The notes: generated by a model from the letters alone, not told the origin. Counted from the stretch's first letter, positions 1-7,324 are shown. The stretch: DNA of 26,488 nucleotides from Candidatus Levyibacteriota bacterium (GCA_003173915.1 PPGL01000026.1:1-26488), one strand, 5' to 3'. Program-made: numbers and translations.

Positions 1-16
1 ATTTTGATTAATCCGT

Positions 17-25
17 TGGTAAAAT
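17..25 (+). promoter_or_regulatory. Extended -10 promoter of the VOC gene
   Basis: TGG followed by TAAAAT (20-25) forms an extended -10. Exactly 6 nt separate it from the ATG at 32, so the transcript is predicted to start on the start codon. No Shine-Dalgarno sequence is present. The -35 region lies at or beyond the window edge. Confidence 0.6.
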
Positions 26-31
26 CACTGT

Positions 32-421
32 ATGTTTAGTAAATATCGTATTCTTATTTATTCTGAAAACCCGGATAAACTTGTCTCCTTTTATACAGAA
101 GTTTTAGGATTCAAACAAGTAGATAAACTTACCTATACTGACGACTACGGATATATGCTAAATGTTATAGGAGATCTTAATGTATGGATTGGAAAACATT
201 CTGAAGTACATGGGAAAGCAAAGGAAAGTTTTCGTCACTTATTTAATTTATATCCTGAAGAAGGAGTAGTATTTTGGTATAACAAAATTAAGGACGATCC
301 TCGAGTGACAATTATAGCAAAGCCGTTTGAAGCACCATTTTCGACTCCTCAAAATCCAGTTTGGTTTTCAACATTTCTCGACCCTGAGGAAAACTGCTGG
401 CAGTTTGTTGGGAAAAAATAG
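32..421 (+). CDS. VOC-superfamily (glyoxalase/bleomycin-resistance fold) protein
   Basis: A 129-residue protein with the layout of a vicinal-oxygen-chelate domain: an opening beta strand (residues 5-10), then the family hallmark LVSFYTEVLGF near residues 17-27, a beta-rich middle, and a closing DPEENCWQFVGKK strand. Members bind a divalent metal and act as lyases, dioxygenases or drug-binding proteins; the sequence alone does not say which. Length is typical of a single VOC module that dimerises. The start at 32 is chosen because an extended -10 lies exactly 6 nt upstream. The next gene starts 39 nt downstream from its own promoter, so the two are probably independent units. Fold assignment is firm; substrate is unknown. 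Confidence 0.8.
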   Translation: MFSKYRILIYSENPDKLVSFYTEVLGFKQVDKLTYTDDYGYMLNVIGDLNVWIGKHSEVHGKAKESFRHLFNLYPEEGVVFWYNKIKDDPRVTIIAKPFEAPFSTPQNPVWFSTFLDPEENCWQFVGKK

Positions 422-425
422 TTCC

Positions 426-454
426 TTTACTTTCCTATCCCCATTTACCATAAT
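426..454 (+). promoter_or_regulatory. Promoter of the EamA permease gene
   Basis: TTTACT (426-431), 17-bp spacer, CATAAT (449-454), then 6 nt to the ATG at 461. Predicted leaderless start. Confidence 0.6.
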
Positions 455-460
455 GAGCAT

Positions 461-1315
461 ATGAATCATAAAAAAGGATTTCTCTATGCTTTTACTGCTG
501 CTGCGACATGGGCCGTAACAATTATTCTTAGTCGAGTGATTTTAAAAAATGGATTAAGTGTATACACAGTATCGTTTTGGACAACTGTGTTGGAATTTCC
601 AATTTGGGCATATTTCTTTTTTGTGTATAGAAAAGAATTTTTACGTTCAAAAAAAATAAGCAAAATTATTCTGGTATGCATGGGACTTATAAGCGGTACA
701 ACAGGAATTGTTGAATATTTTGCATTAAAGTATAGCCCTGCAGTAAATTACTCTCTTCTTATACGAAGTGTCCTCTTATTCACTATCCTATTTGCGTTTC
801 TTTTTCTTGGAGAAAAACTTACAAAGAAAAAAATTTTATTGGTTCTACTTATTACTATTGGAACATACTTTCTTATTGTAAAAGACGGATCCATTTCTCC
901 AAGTAAAGGAGATTTATATACAATTTTTGAAGCAATACTTATTGCTTTTGGTAATAATATACTTGGAAAAGCGACAACGAATAGACTTAGTCCTAACTTA
1001 AGTGCTGCTGGAAATTTCCTTGTCTCTTTTCTACCAATTATGGTACTTGCAATACTTATGCACGCAATAGTCATTCCAACTTCTATTTCTCTTATTATCT
1101 TATTGACTATATTTAGTTTGGGAGTAACCTTCTCTCGTTTTAATGCCTACAAACATTTATCTGCATCGGGGATAACAATGGTATTCTCATTTACTCCGGT
1201 TTTTGTTTCTCTTATGGCAGCCCCCTTACTTAATGAATATCTTTCTATTGTACAAGTTGCAGGCGGTATACTCGTTATTATAGCTGGCGTTTTGGTTGCA
1301 ATATATAAGATTTGA
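461..1315 (+). CDS. EamA/DMT-family transporter
   Basis: A 284-residue, highly hydrophobic protein with about ten predicted membrane helices, the size and two-fold repeat layout of drug/metabolite transporters (EamA domain, roughly residues 5-140 and 150-282). The N-terminal segment 'KGFLYAFTAAATWAVTIILSR' spirit and the repeat-ending segments 'LLFTILFAFLFLGEKLTKKK' and 'VFVSLMAAPLLNEYLSI' contain the Glu-in-helix-end pattern (FLGE, LLNE) typical of EamA repeats. It should sit in the cytoplasmic membrane and move a small organic metabolite; the substrate cannot be read from sequence. It has its own promoter and its TGA stop (1313-1315) lies inside the -35 box of the next gene. Confidence 0.88.
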   Translation: MNHKKGFLYAFTAAATWAVTIILSRVILKNGLSVYTVSFWTTVLEFPIWAYFFFVYRKEFLRSKKISKIILVCMGLISGTTGIVEYFALKYSPAVNYSLLIRSVLLFTILFAFLFLGEKLTKKKILLVLLITIGTYFLIVKDGSISPSKGDLYTIFEAILIAFGNNILGKATTNRLSPNLSAAGNFLVSFLPIMVLAILMHAIVIPTSISLIILLTIFSLGVTFSRFNAYKHLSASGITMVFSFTPVFVSLMAAPLLNEYLSIVQVAGGILVIIAGVLVAIYKI

Positions 1316-1340
1316 TAATTGGCCTCAAATCTGCTATAGT
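1312..1340 (+). promoter_or_regulatory. Promoter of the GAF-ANTAR gene
   Basis: TTGATA (1312-1317), 17-bp spacer, TATAGT (1335-1340) preceded by TG at 1332-1333 (extended -10). Start of transcription near 1347, giving an 11-nt leader. The -35 contains the TGA stop of the upstream permease. A second possible -10, CATAAT (1346-1351), lies exactly 6 nt before the ATG and would give a leaderless transcript. Confidence 0.7.
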
Positions 1341-1357
1341 CCACACATAATTCCCCT

Positions 1358-2059
1358 ATGGATAAGACACTTGCTATTGATTCTTCTTTTGTGGAAATGA
1401 TTAATCTCCTTTCAGGACTTGTTGTGTATAATGAGTATGATTTTAATCAATTTCTCAAACATCTCATTAAAATAATTCTCAAAATTGTCCCAGCAGACTC
1501 TTGTTTGATTTATTTTTACGACAACCATAACAAGCAGCTTATTCTTGTTGGATCAAGAAAACCTCACGGTGAAGCAATTGAAAACATCGTCATGAAAGAA
1601 GGGGAAGGAATCACCGGCTGGGTTGCACAGCATCAGAAAACTGTTGCACTTTTTGAAAAAGCCTATCTTGATGAGCGATTCAAACCATTTAAAGAGCTCC
1701 CTGAAGATAAATTTGAAAGTTTTCTTTCTGTACCAATTAGTAACGACACAGGAATTGTTGGAGTTATTAATATTCAAAATCGAGACCCTTATGAATTCTC
1801 AAAGCAACAAATAAAAACAATAGAGTCATTGGTGAAAATTATCTCCTCAGCTTTTGTCCAAACAGTTTTACAAAGAAAAGTGAATAAATTACAAGCACAA
1901 CTTGAAGAAAGAAAAATAATAGAAAAGGCAAAAGGAATTCTTATGAAAACTCGCAGTCTATCAGAAAATGATGCATTTATTTTTATTCGCAGCGAAGCAA
2001 TGAAACACAGAAAATCAATGAAAGAAATTGCTGAAGCAATTCTTCTCGTTTGGCAGTAA
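1358..2059 (+). CDS. GAF-ANTAR RNA-binding regulator (putative transcription antiterminator)
   Basis: A 233-residue two-domain protein. Residues about 20-170 form a GAF sensor domain (GEGITGWVA at 82-90, LSVPI near 123-127, GVINIQN near 135-141). A short coiled linker leads to an ANTAR domain at about 176-232, recognised by the IIEKAKGILM core (187-196), the DAFIFIRSEAM helix and the closing MKEIAEAIL. ANTAR domains in the EutV/NasR/AmiR families bind two-hairpin RNA motifs and prevent transcription termination. Here the input is a GAF domain rather than a phosphorylated receiver. The next unit downstream is a short transcribed-looking region ending in a terminator, followed by a GAF histidine kinase. 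Domain calls are strong; the ligand, RNA target and any pairing with the kinase are inference. Confidence 0.88.
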   Translation: MDKTLAIDSSFVEMINLLSGLVVYNEYDFNQFLKHLIKIILKIVPADSCLIYFYDNHNKQLILVGSRKPHGEAIENIVMKEGEGITGWVAQHQKTVALFEKAYLDERFKPFKELPEDKFESFLSVPISNDTGIVGVINIQNRDPYEFSKQQIKTIESLVKIISSAFVQTVLQRKVNKLQAQLEERKIIEKAKGILMKTRSLSENDAFIFIRSEAMKHRKSMKEIAEAILLVWQ

Positions 2060-2115
2060 ATTCTTCATTTCTCATACCATTTTCTTGCAAAACAAGTAAG
2101 CTTTTCTCATATATC

Positions 2116-2144
2116 TTCACTACGCTCAAGTAAGCAAATATTAT
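2116..2144 (+). promoter_or_regulatory. Promoter of a candidate short RNA
   Basis: TTCACT (2116-2121), 17-bp spacer, TATTAT (2139-2144). Predicted start near 2151. It is not followed by any convincing coding region before the hairpin at 2219-2246. Confidence 0.5.
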
Positions 2145-2150
2145 AAAGGA

Positions 2151-2252
2151 GGTGGGGTGCACTATATAGGCGGAAACAAGGCAAAAAAATAATGTACATA
2201 CTTTAGGCAACAGGCAAACAAAACGGCTCTTGGCGGAGTCGTTTTGCGTTTT
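2151..2252 (+). ncRNA. Candidate small RNA or regulatory leader, about 100 nt
   Basis: The 248-bp gap between the GAF-ANTAR gene and the kinase holds a promoter-like pair (2116-2144) and a terminator-like hairpin (2219-2246) about 100 nt apart. The intervening sequence is purine-rich, with few C residues and no convincing ORF. A weak stem is possible between 2157-2165 and 2189-2197 (eight pairs, one G-U, one mismatch). I do not recognise a known RNA family: SRP RNA, tmRNA, GEMM and fluoride motifs were considered and do not match. It could instead be a 5' leader whose terminator limits read-through into the kinase. Confidence 0.4.
2219..2252 (+). terminator. Rho-independent terminator-like hairpin
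   Basis: Arms 2219-2229 and 2236-2246 pair over 11 bp with one G-T wobble, around a 6-nt loop (TTGGCG). They are followed by CG and then a TTTT run (2249-2252). It may end the GAF-ANTAR transcript, the candidate short RNA, or both. Confidence 0.6.
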
Positions 2253-2287
2253 AATATTGGTTACTTTCTTACATGAGTCTCCCCCAG

Positions 2288-2293
2288 TATAAT
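2288..2293 (+). promoter_or_regulatory. -10 box of the histidine kinase gene
   Basis: A consensus TATAAT 14 nt before the ATG at 2308, predicting a leader of about 7 nt. The -35 is weak (TTTCTT at 2265-2270 with a 17-bp spacer). It lies downstream of the terminator-like hairpin, so the kinase can be expressed independently of read-through. Confidence 0.6.
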
Positions 2294-2307
2294 AGGGATT
2301 CTTTCTC

Positions 2308-3474
2308 ATGGAACAGAAAAATGCAAAGCATATTTTGGAGAAAATTCATAATGGGGGACTCAAGTTTCTTTCTCCACAAACCTTAAGAGAAACGTACCAA
2401 CTTATTGTTCATGAAGCTGTCTCCCTGGTTGATGGGGATGACGGAAGAATAGTAATAAAAAAAGGTAGGAAAATTACAACCATATATGCATCTTCCTCAA
2501 CACCGTTTGCTCCAATCAGAAAAGATGGATTTACCTACCGTTGCTTTAAAGAGAATAAAGCATTTGTTATTCAGGCCAATACACTTAACGCAATTCACCC
2601 AGAGGTTGTTAAGGAAGGATTTAAATCTGCAATTTTTATTCCAGTTACGTATGAAAAAAAAGTTATCGCTGTGCTTATTGTTAGATCAATGAAGAAAAAA
2701 ATCTTTAATACAAACGAGCTGCGAACCCTAAAACTTTTTGGTGCAACAGCTAGTCTTGCAATTAAGAAAACACAATCCTACGAAGAAACAAAAAAAGCAC
2801 TAGAAACTAGAGATTTATTTATCAACTTAGCAGCCCACGAACTCCGTACTCCACTTACATCTATTAAAATTTATTCAGAACTCATTAAAAAAAATATTAC
2901 TCCTGAGAATAAAAAACTTACAACTTGGTCTAAGCAATTATCCACAGATATTACGCATTTAGCATATCTTGTTAATGATTTGCTGCAGGTTGAAAAAATA
3001 AAAAAAGGTAAATTGTCATATCATATGGAAAAGCAAAATATTAAAAAAATTATTGCAAGCGCTATTTTAGATGTACAAGCAAATTTTCCAGAGCACAAAT
3101 TTATTATTAAGAGTAACCACATTGGAGCATCTTACATTCGAGGAGACTTTGAAAAATTAGTTGAATTATTTATTAATGTTTTAGGAAATGCAGCAAAGTT
3201 TTCTTCTACATCTCAACCAATTTTTATTTCTTTTTCCTCTGCCAACAAACATATACATGTATCCGTTATTGATAAAGGAAAAGGAATTCCTAAAGAAGAA
3301 CTTACAAAAATTTTTCAAAAATTTTATAAGGCACGTCATACATTTGAAGATGGCATGGGACTAGGATTATTTTTAAGTAAAAACATTATTGAGAAACATC
3401 AAGGAAAAATTCACATTGACTCGAAACTGCACCAAGGAACAACTGTCAAAATTAGCTTACCGCATAACAATTAG
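2308..3474 (+). CDS. GAF-domain sensor histidine kinase
   Basis: A 388-residue cytosolic kinase with no membrane helices. Residues about 10-155 form a GAF domain. The HisKA helix pair follows with the H-box AAHELRTPLTS, phospho-acceptor His177. The HATPase_c domain shows the N-box (NVLGNAAKFSS), G1 (DKGKGIPKEEL), F box (FQKFYKA) and G2 (GMGLGLFLSKNI). All catalytic motifs are intact, so it should autophosphorylate in response to a soluble signal. No receiver-domain response regulator is encoded nearby. The only adjacent regulator is the GAF-ANTAR protein upstream, which lacks a receiver domain. Its partner is therefore unknown. Confidence 0.92.
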   Translation: MEQKNAKHILEKIHNGGLKFLSPQTLRETYQLIVHEAVSLVDGDDGRIVIKKGRKITTIYASSSTPFAPIRKDGFTYRCFKENKAFVIQANTLNAIHPEVVKEGFKSAIFIPVTYEKKVIAVLIVRSMKKKIFNTNELRTLKLFGATASLAIKKTQSYEETKKALETRDLFINLAAHELRTPLTSIKIYSELIKKNITPENKKLTTWSKQLSTDITHLAYLVNDLLQVEKIKKGKLSYHMEKQNIKKIIASAILDVQANFPEHKFIIKSNHIGASYIRGDFEKLVELFINVLGNAAKFSSTSQPIFISFSSANKHIHVSVIDKGKGIPKEELTKIFQKFYKARHTFEDGMGLGLFLSKNIIEKHQGKIHIDSKLHQGTTVKISLPHNN

Positions 3475-3481
3475 CATATGT

Positions 3482-4459
3482 ATGAATATGGAATTTTCTT
3501 TTCAGCAGCAACCTCTGGTATCACCAGAACTTCATCCAATTGCCCCAACACTTTATAGAATGGAAGGAGCTGAAGATTGGGTTAGGTTAATCAATACTAC
3601 ACTCGCGAAAAAAGAAACAAGCGGAAAACATCCAAATGTTGTTGTCTTTTTTATTGGTTTACCAGGAGTTGGAAAATTTGCCAATGCTGCAGGCCTCATG
3701 GCAGATATTATCGAAAAACAAAAAAGCAATGACATCAGTGATATGGATGTTGGATATATTTCTTTCGCAGACGAATTGGAGTACGCAAGGCAAACTGGGA
3801 AAATCTCTTCTCCTTTTGGCTCAATGACTCCAGCAAATGAACAACACACCGTCTCAGAGCTTATGAGCGAACACATACTCACATGGCTTAACAAGCTAAG
3901 CAACAAGCCCAAATTACTTATCGGAGAAGTTGTTGCTGTTGCATATCCAGAAAGGGATCAAGGAGCAACGCCAATATTTGCTGCAAAAAAATTTGCCGAT
4001 TCTCATCCTGAAACAGAAATTTTCCTTGCTGGCATTGTTGGAAAAGCCGTACAAAATCAAACAAGAAGAATTCGCCGTGCACTTGCACTCATTGACAATC
4101 CTGAAGAAGCAAATGCTCTCTATGAACAGGCTCACAGTCGACTTGATAAGCCTTTTGAAACACAAGAAGACATAGAGGCGTTTAGAAGAAGTTATGGACC
4201 AGAAGACGCAATTGTCGCAACAACCAAACTTGTAGACCAAAAAATAAGATCTCGTAGAACTCAATCGCAACAGGCAAGAAATATATCTCTTAAAGAGTAT
4301 TCCGCATATTTTGGTATGCTCGCAAGAGACGTTTTTGACATTAAGGCACTCAACACATTAATTGGTACGAACAAACTTTTGAGAAGAACACATGTAGATA
4401 TTCCGCTCTATAGAGAACTGGTAAAAAATTATTCTATTATCCCCCGTCTTCCCTCTTGA
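3482..4459 (+). CDS. P-loop NTPase / kinase-like protein of unknown function
   Basis: A 325-residue protein starting 7 nt after the kinase stop; an in-frame ATG at 3488 is an alternative start. Residues 59-65 are a Walker A-type loop (GLPGVGK) after a hydrophobic strand (VVVFFI). The residue after the invariant Lys65 is Phe66, followed by Ala, so the usual Ser/Thr is absent. A second hydrophobic strand, LLIGEV near residues 141-146, could be the Walker B strand. An arginine-rich stretch (NQTRRIRRAL) resembles the lid region of adenylate-kinase-fold enzymes. This suggests a nucleotide or small-molecule kinase fold, but no family was recognised with confidence. A CATAAC (3463-3468) may be a -10 box overlapping the end of the kinase gene. 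Its TGA stop is embedded in the -35 box of the glutamine synthetase gene. Confidence 0.7.
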   Translation: MNMEFSFQQQPLVSPELHPIAPTLYRMEGAEDWVRLINTTLAKKETSGKHPNVVVFFIGLPGVGKFANAAGLMADIIEKQKSNDISDMDVGYISFADELEYARQTGKISSPFGSMTPANEQHTVSELMSEHILTWLNKLSNKPKLLIGEVVAVAYPERDQGATPIFAAKKFADSHPETEIFLAGIVGKAVQNQTRRIRRALALIDNPEEANALYEQAHSRLDKPFETQEDIEAFRRSYGPEDAIVATTKLVDQKIRSRRTQSQQARNISLKEYSAYFGMLARDVFDIKALNTLIGTNKLLRRTHVDIPLYRELVKNYSIIPRLPS

Positions 4460-4484
4460 CAAAAAAAATGCTTGGTTGTATAAA
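4456..4484 (+). promoter_or_regulatory. Consensus promoter of the glutamine synthetase gene
   Basis: A perfect TTGACA (4456-4461), 17-bp spacer and TATAAA (4479-4484): the strongest sigma-70-type promoter in the window. Transcription should start near 4491, giving a leader of about 64 nt before the ATG at 4555. The leader can form two weak stems (CTTC/GAAG near 4493-4503 and GAC-TCA/TGA-GTC near 4508-4527). No Shine-Dalgarno sequence precedes 4555. Confidence 0.8.
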
Positions 4485-4554
4485 ATATGTGTCCTTCATT
4501 GAAGAAAGACCTCAAGACACTGAAGTCCTCAAAGTTTTTACCAAAAAAATTATT

Positions 4555-6021
4555 ATGCCAAAAAAAAGTACAAAAAAATTAACCATTCCAATGCCTGAAT
4601 CAGGATTGCCACTGCGCAATTTTTTAGAAATTCCCTATCCACTTCTTGAAGAGATGAATCTTTCTGCGCGAGCAAAAAGAGATACTGTTGATGCTTCCAA
4701 ACAAGAAACAGAATACCGAGAATATTTGGAAAGTGAAAAAAGAATTAAGGCAATTACTGTTTGCTTTACCGATATTGAGGGCAAGCTACATATGCTTGAT
4801 TATGATAAGAAATTTTTTCTTGAAAGTACAGAAAATTTAACATTTGATGGTTCCTCAATCCGTGGTTTTACAGCACAAAAAGAATCTGATCTTCGTCTTG
4901 CAATTGACTGGACAAGTCTTCATTGGTTGCCAAGTGACGTGTTTGGTCCAGGAAAAATTGTAGTTTTTGGAAATGTTCAAAATAGAGAAAAGAAACAATA
5001 TGAATCTGATTTCCGCGGTCTTTTACAGCAATATACTCAAGAGTTAAAGAAAAAAGAAGGTATTGTTGCATATGCGGCGCCTGAAATTGAAGGATTTTTA
5101 TTTGCAGGAGTTAATGCAGAGCAACATTTTGATGAAAAAAATGGATTTACCCTTATTTCTGAAGGAGGATATTTTCATTCACTTCCTCTTGATCCACTTC
5201 GTCAATTTATTGATGCAACTGCAGAAGCGCAACGCGCAATGGGATTCAAAAATGAAAAGGATCATCCAGAAGTTGCACCATCTCAATTTGAAATTAATTT
5301 TTCATATGATGAAATTCTCCGCACAGCAGATAGAATTCAATTATATAAATTAGTATGTCAACAAATTGCTAATAAAATGGGCTTGACAGCTTCTTTTCTT
5401 CCAAAACCAGTTGTCGGTATAAACGGAAGTGGGATGCATACAAATTTTTCTCTTGCAAAAAATGGAAAAAATTTATTTTACGAAAAAGGTGGTCAGGATA
5501 ATTTATCAAAAATAGCATGGGATGTAATTGCTAAGGTATTACATCACGCAGAAGATATCTGTCTTATTCTTAATCCAAGTGTGAATGCATATCGAAGACT
5601 TGATCCACACTTTGAAGCACCCAATCAAATTAAAGTTTCTCCAAATGACAGAGGATCAATGATTCGCATTCCAACAGGCAATGAAAAGACTGCTCGTATT
5701 GAAGTCCGATCTGTAGCACCTGATGCAAATCCATATCTTGTTCTCTATACCCTTATTAAAACAGCAATGGAAGGAGTATCTCTCGATTTGAAAAAACAAA
5801 AAGATCGATTCTTACCAGGCAACGTAAATGATGCAATTGCACTATTTGAAAAAAGTGAATTCGCTGCAAAAGTTATGGGAGAAGCAAATAAAGAAAAGTA
5901 TCTTTCTTTCAAAAAAGCATCTGCTGCACGATGCGCAAGAGAACTTGGAACAAAAGTCAAAACTGCAGAAGTTGTTTTCCATCATGAAGTAACAAATCAG
6001 GTTTTGTGGAATAATTTTTAA
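4555..6021 (+). CDS. glnA: Type I-like glutamine synthetase
   Basis: A 488-residue member of the glutamine synthetase family, which makes glutamine from glutamate, ammonia and ATP in the cytosol. The beta-grasp domain carries FDGSSIRGF (97-105). The catalytic domain has APEIEGFLF (175-183), HPEVAPSQFEINF (237-249), NGSGMH (290-295), NAYRRLDP, MIRIP and RIEVRSVAPDANPYL. The metal-binding Glu residues and His295 are kept, but the second His of the usual HxH is Asn297. The adenylylation loop (NLYDLP with its Tyr) is absent, so GlnE-type control is not expected. The N-terminal 60 residues before the beta-grasp domain are longer than usual. Upstream in-frame codons back to 4456 lie within the promoter, so 4555 is the best start. 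A related gamma-glutamyl ligase specificity cannot be excluded. Confidence 0.85.
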   Translation: MPKKSTKKLTIPMPESGLPLRNFLEIPYPLLEEMNLSARAKRDTVDASKQETEYREYLESEKRIKAITVCFTDIEGKLHMLDYDKKFFLESTENLTFDGSSIRGFTAQKESDLRLAIDWTSLHWLPSDVFGPGKIVVFGNVQNREKKQYESDFRGLLQQYTQELKKKEGIVAYAAPEIEGFLFAGVNAEQHFDEKNGFTLISEGGYFHSLPLDPLRQFIDATAEAQRAMGFKNEKDHPEVAPSQFEINFSYDEILRTADRIQLYKLVCQQIANKMGLTASFLPKPVVGINGSGMHTNFSLAKNGKNLFYEKGGQDNLSKIAWDVIAKVLHHAEDICLILNPSVNAYRRLDPHFEAPNQIKVSPNDRGSMIRIPTGNEKTARIEVRSVAPDANPYLVLYTLIKTAMEGVSLDLKKQKDRFLPGNVNDAIALFEKSEFAAKVMGEANKEKYLSFKKASAARCARELGTKVKTAEVVFHHEVTNQVLWNNF

Positions 6022-6023
6022 TA

Positions 6024-6052
6024 TTGCTTTTTCCCCTTCCCTTTGATTAACT
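6024..6052 (+). promoter_or_regulatory. Promoter of the MFS permease gene
   Basis: TTGCTT (6024-6029), 17-bp spacer, TTAACT (6047-6052) preceded by TGA (extended -10). Six nt then separate it from GTG at 6059. The -10 is only a moderate match, but its position supports the GTG start. A competing pair, TTGATT (6043-6048) with TAGTAT (6066-6071), has no suitable start codon after it. Confidence 0.45.
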
Positions 6053-6058
6053 AACAAT

Positions 6059-7312
6059 GTGGACATAGTATCATTTCCCTTTTTAGCAAAATTAAAAACG
6101 TCTCAAAAATCCTTTATTGCTCTTTGTTTCATGCTTTTTTTCTGGACTCTTTTTGAAGGAAGTGTTGGGTATATTGTGCCACTGCAAATTACACAGTCTG
6201 GATTTTCTGAAACATTTATGGGTCTTCTTATCGGTAGCTCGTCTGTTTTTGGAGCATTATTTGATATTTATTTAAGTAATTACTTTTCTAATATACATTT
6301 TCGTAGACTTTTTTTACTTATGTTTGCTCTATCTTTTTTAACTACATTTCTTCTTTGGAAACATACATTCTTTTTTTATCTTTTCGCAATGGCATTTTGG
6401 GGAATTTATCTTGATTTATTTCATTTTGCTACGTTTGATTTTGTTGGAAGAAAAGTTGCTCCAGAAAGCCATAGTAAGCAATTTGGCATTATAGAAATTG
6501 CAAAAGCTTTAGGATATATTCTCTCTCCTCTTATTATTGCGCTAACAATTCAAAAAACAATTTCTTGGCAACCATATGTTGCGATGATACTTTTTCTCAG
6601 CATAGGAATTGTTTTTTATTTTCTTCTCATTTTCTTAGTAAATAAAGACAAACAAGAATATATTCATAAGCGACCAGTCCTTACACTCCATGTAGTAACC
6701 GAAATGAGAATTTGGCAATCCGTTGGGAAGAGATTACTGCCAGTACTTTTATTATCGCTTCTTTTTCATATGTTAGATCTTTCTATCTGGACTATTGGAC
6801 CAATTCTGTCCCAAAGTTATACTGCAATTCATCCATTTAACGGATTGTTTCTTATGTTATATTCTATCCCTCCCTTATTTGTTGGATGGTTTGTTGGTTC
6901 TATAACCAAACGCTTTGGCAAGAAAAAAACAGCATTTGTATCTTTTATTATTGGCTCTCTTGTACTAAGTATGTTTATGTTTTTACATAATATATTGAGT
7001 ATTTTTATTTGTATTTTTATTGTTGGCTTATTTATTAATTTCTCTCTTCCGGCAATGGAAGGAGCATACGCAGATTATATTAGTGAAGCAGACCAGGTAG
7101 AAAAAGAAATTGAGGCAATTGTTGATTTTTTTACAAATATTGGATTTATTCTTGGACCAATTCTTGCAGGAATACTTGCAGATTTATTTGGGAATGCGCA
7201 AGCTTTTTCTTTACTTGGAATAGTTTCTGCATGGCTCGCATTTTTACTTTTGAGAATAACACCAAGACATATTACCATAGAAGTAAAAAAAGCTCTTCTT
7301 GCGAGCCCATGA
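6059..7312 (+). CDS. Major facilitator superfamily transporter
   Basis: A 417-residue protein with about twelve hydrophobic helices and a charged central loop (NKDKQEYIHKR near residues 198-208) that divides the two six-helix halves, as in MFS permeases. The segment GSITKRFGKKK after helix 8 resembles the MFS loop motif. It belongs in the cytoplasmic membrane and likely exports or imports a small solute; the substrate is not deducible. The start is GTG at 6059 because the ATG at 6057 is out of frame and stops at once, and the next ATG (6131) would remove part of helix 1. The stop codon TGA (7310-7312) doubles as the TGn of the extended -10 for the next gene. Confidence 0.85.
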   Translation: MDIVSFPFLAKLKTSQKSFIALCFMLFFWTLFEGSVGYIVPLQITQSGFSETFMGLLIGSSSVFGALFDIYLSNYFSNIHFRRLFLLMFALSFLTTFLLWKHTFFFYLFAMAFWGIYLDLFHFATFDFVGRKVAPESHSKQFGIIEIAKALGYILSPLIIALTIQKTISWQPYVAMILFLSIGIVFYFLLIFLVNKDKQEYIHKRPVLTLHVVTEMRIWQSVGKRLLPVLLLSLLFHMLDLSIWTIGPILSQSYTAIHPFNGLFLMLYSIPPLFVGWFVGSITKRFGKKKTAFVSFIIGSLVLSMFMFLHNILSIFICIFIVGLFINFSLPAMEGAYADYISEADQVEKEIEAIVDFFTNIGFILGPILAGILADLFGNAQAFSLLGIVSAWLAFLLLRITPRHITIEVKKALLASP

Positions 7313-7318
7313 TACAAT
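7310..7318 (+). promoter_or_regulatory. Extended -10 promoter of rmuC
   Basis: TGA plus TACAAT (7313-7318), then exactly 6 nt to the ATG at 7325. It overlaps the stop codon of the MFS gene. Predicted leaderless. Confidence 0.65.
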
Positions 7319-7324
7319 AGTATC

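Noticed and set aside
2157..2192. A tiny GTG-initiated frame of 11 residues after an AGGAGG in the candidate short RNA
   Set aside because: Spacing of 4 nt is poor, the AGGAGG may be only partly transcribed, and 11 residues give no coding signal; it is mentioned only as part of the RNA candidate.
2151..2252. SRP RNA, tmRNA or a known riboswitch in the short-RNA region
   Set aside because: The SRP GGAAGCAG core, the tmRNA tRNA-like ends and the GEMM, fluoride and guanidine-type conserved motifs were looked for and are not present.
1983..2309. A 108-codon minus-strand open frame over the GAF-ANTAR 3' end and the following gap
   Set aside because: It overlaps a well-supported gene and a region with promoter and terminator signals on the plus strand, has cysteine-rich incoherent composition and no family resemblance.
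4456..4554. N-terminal extension of the glutamine synthetase by 33 codons
   Set aside because: It would begin in the -35 box and run through the -10 of a near-perfect promoter; the transcript should start near 4491.
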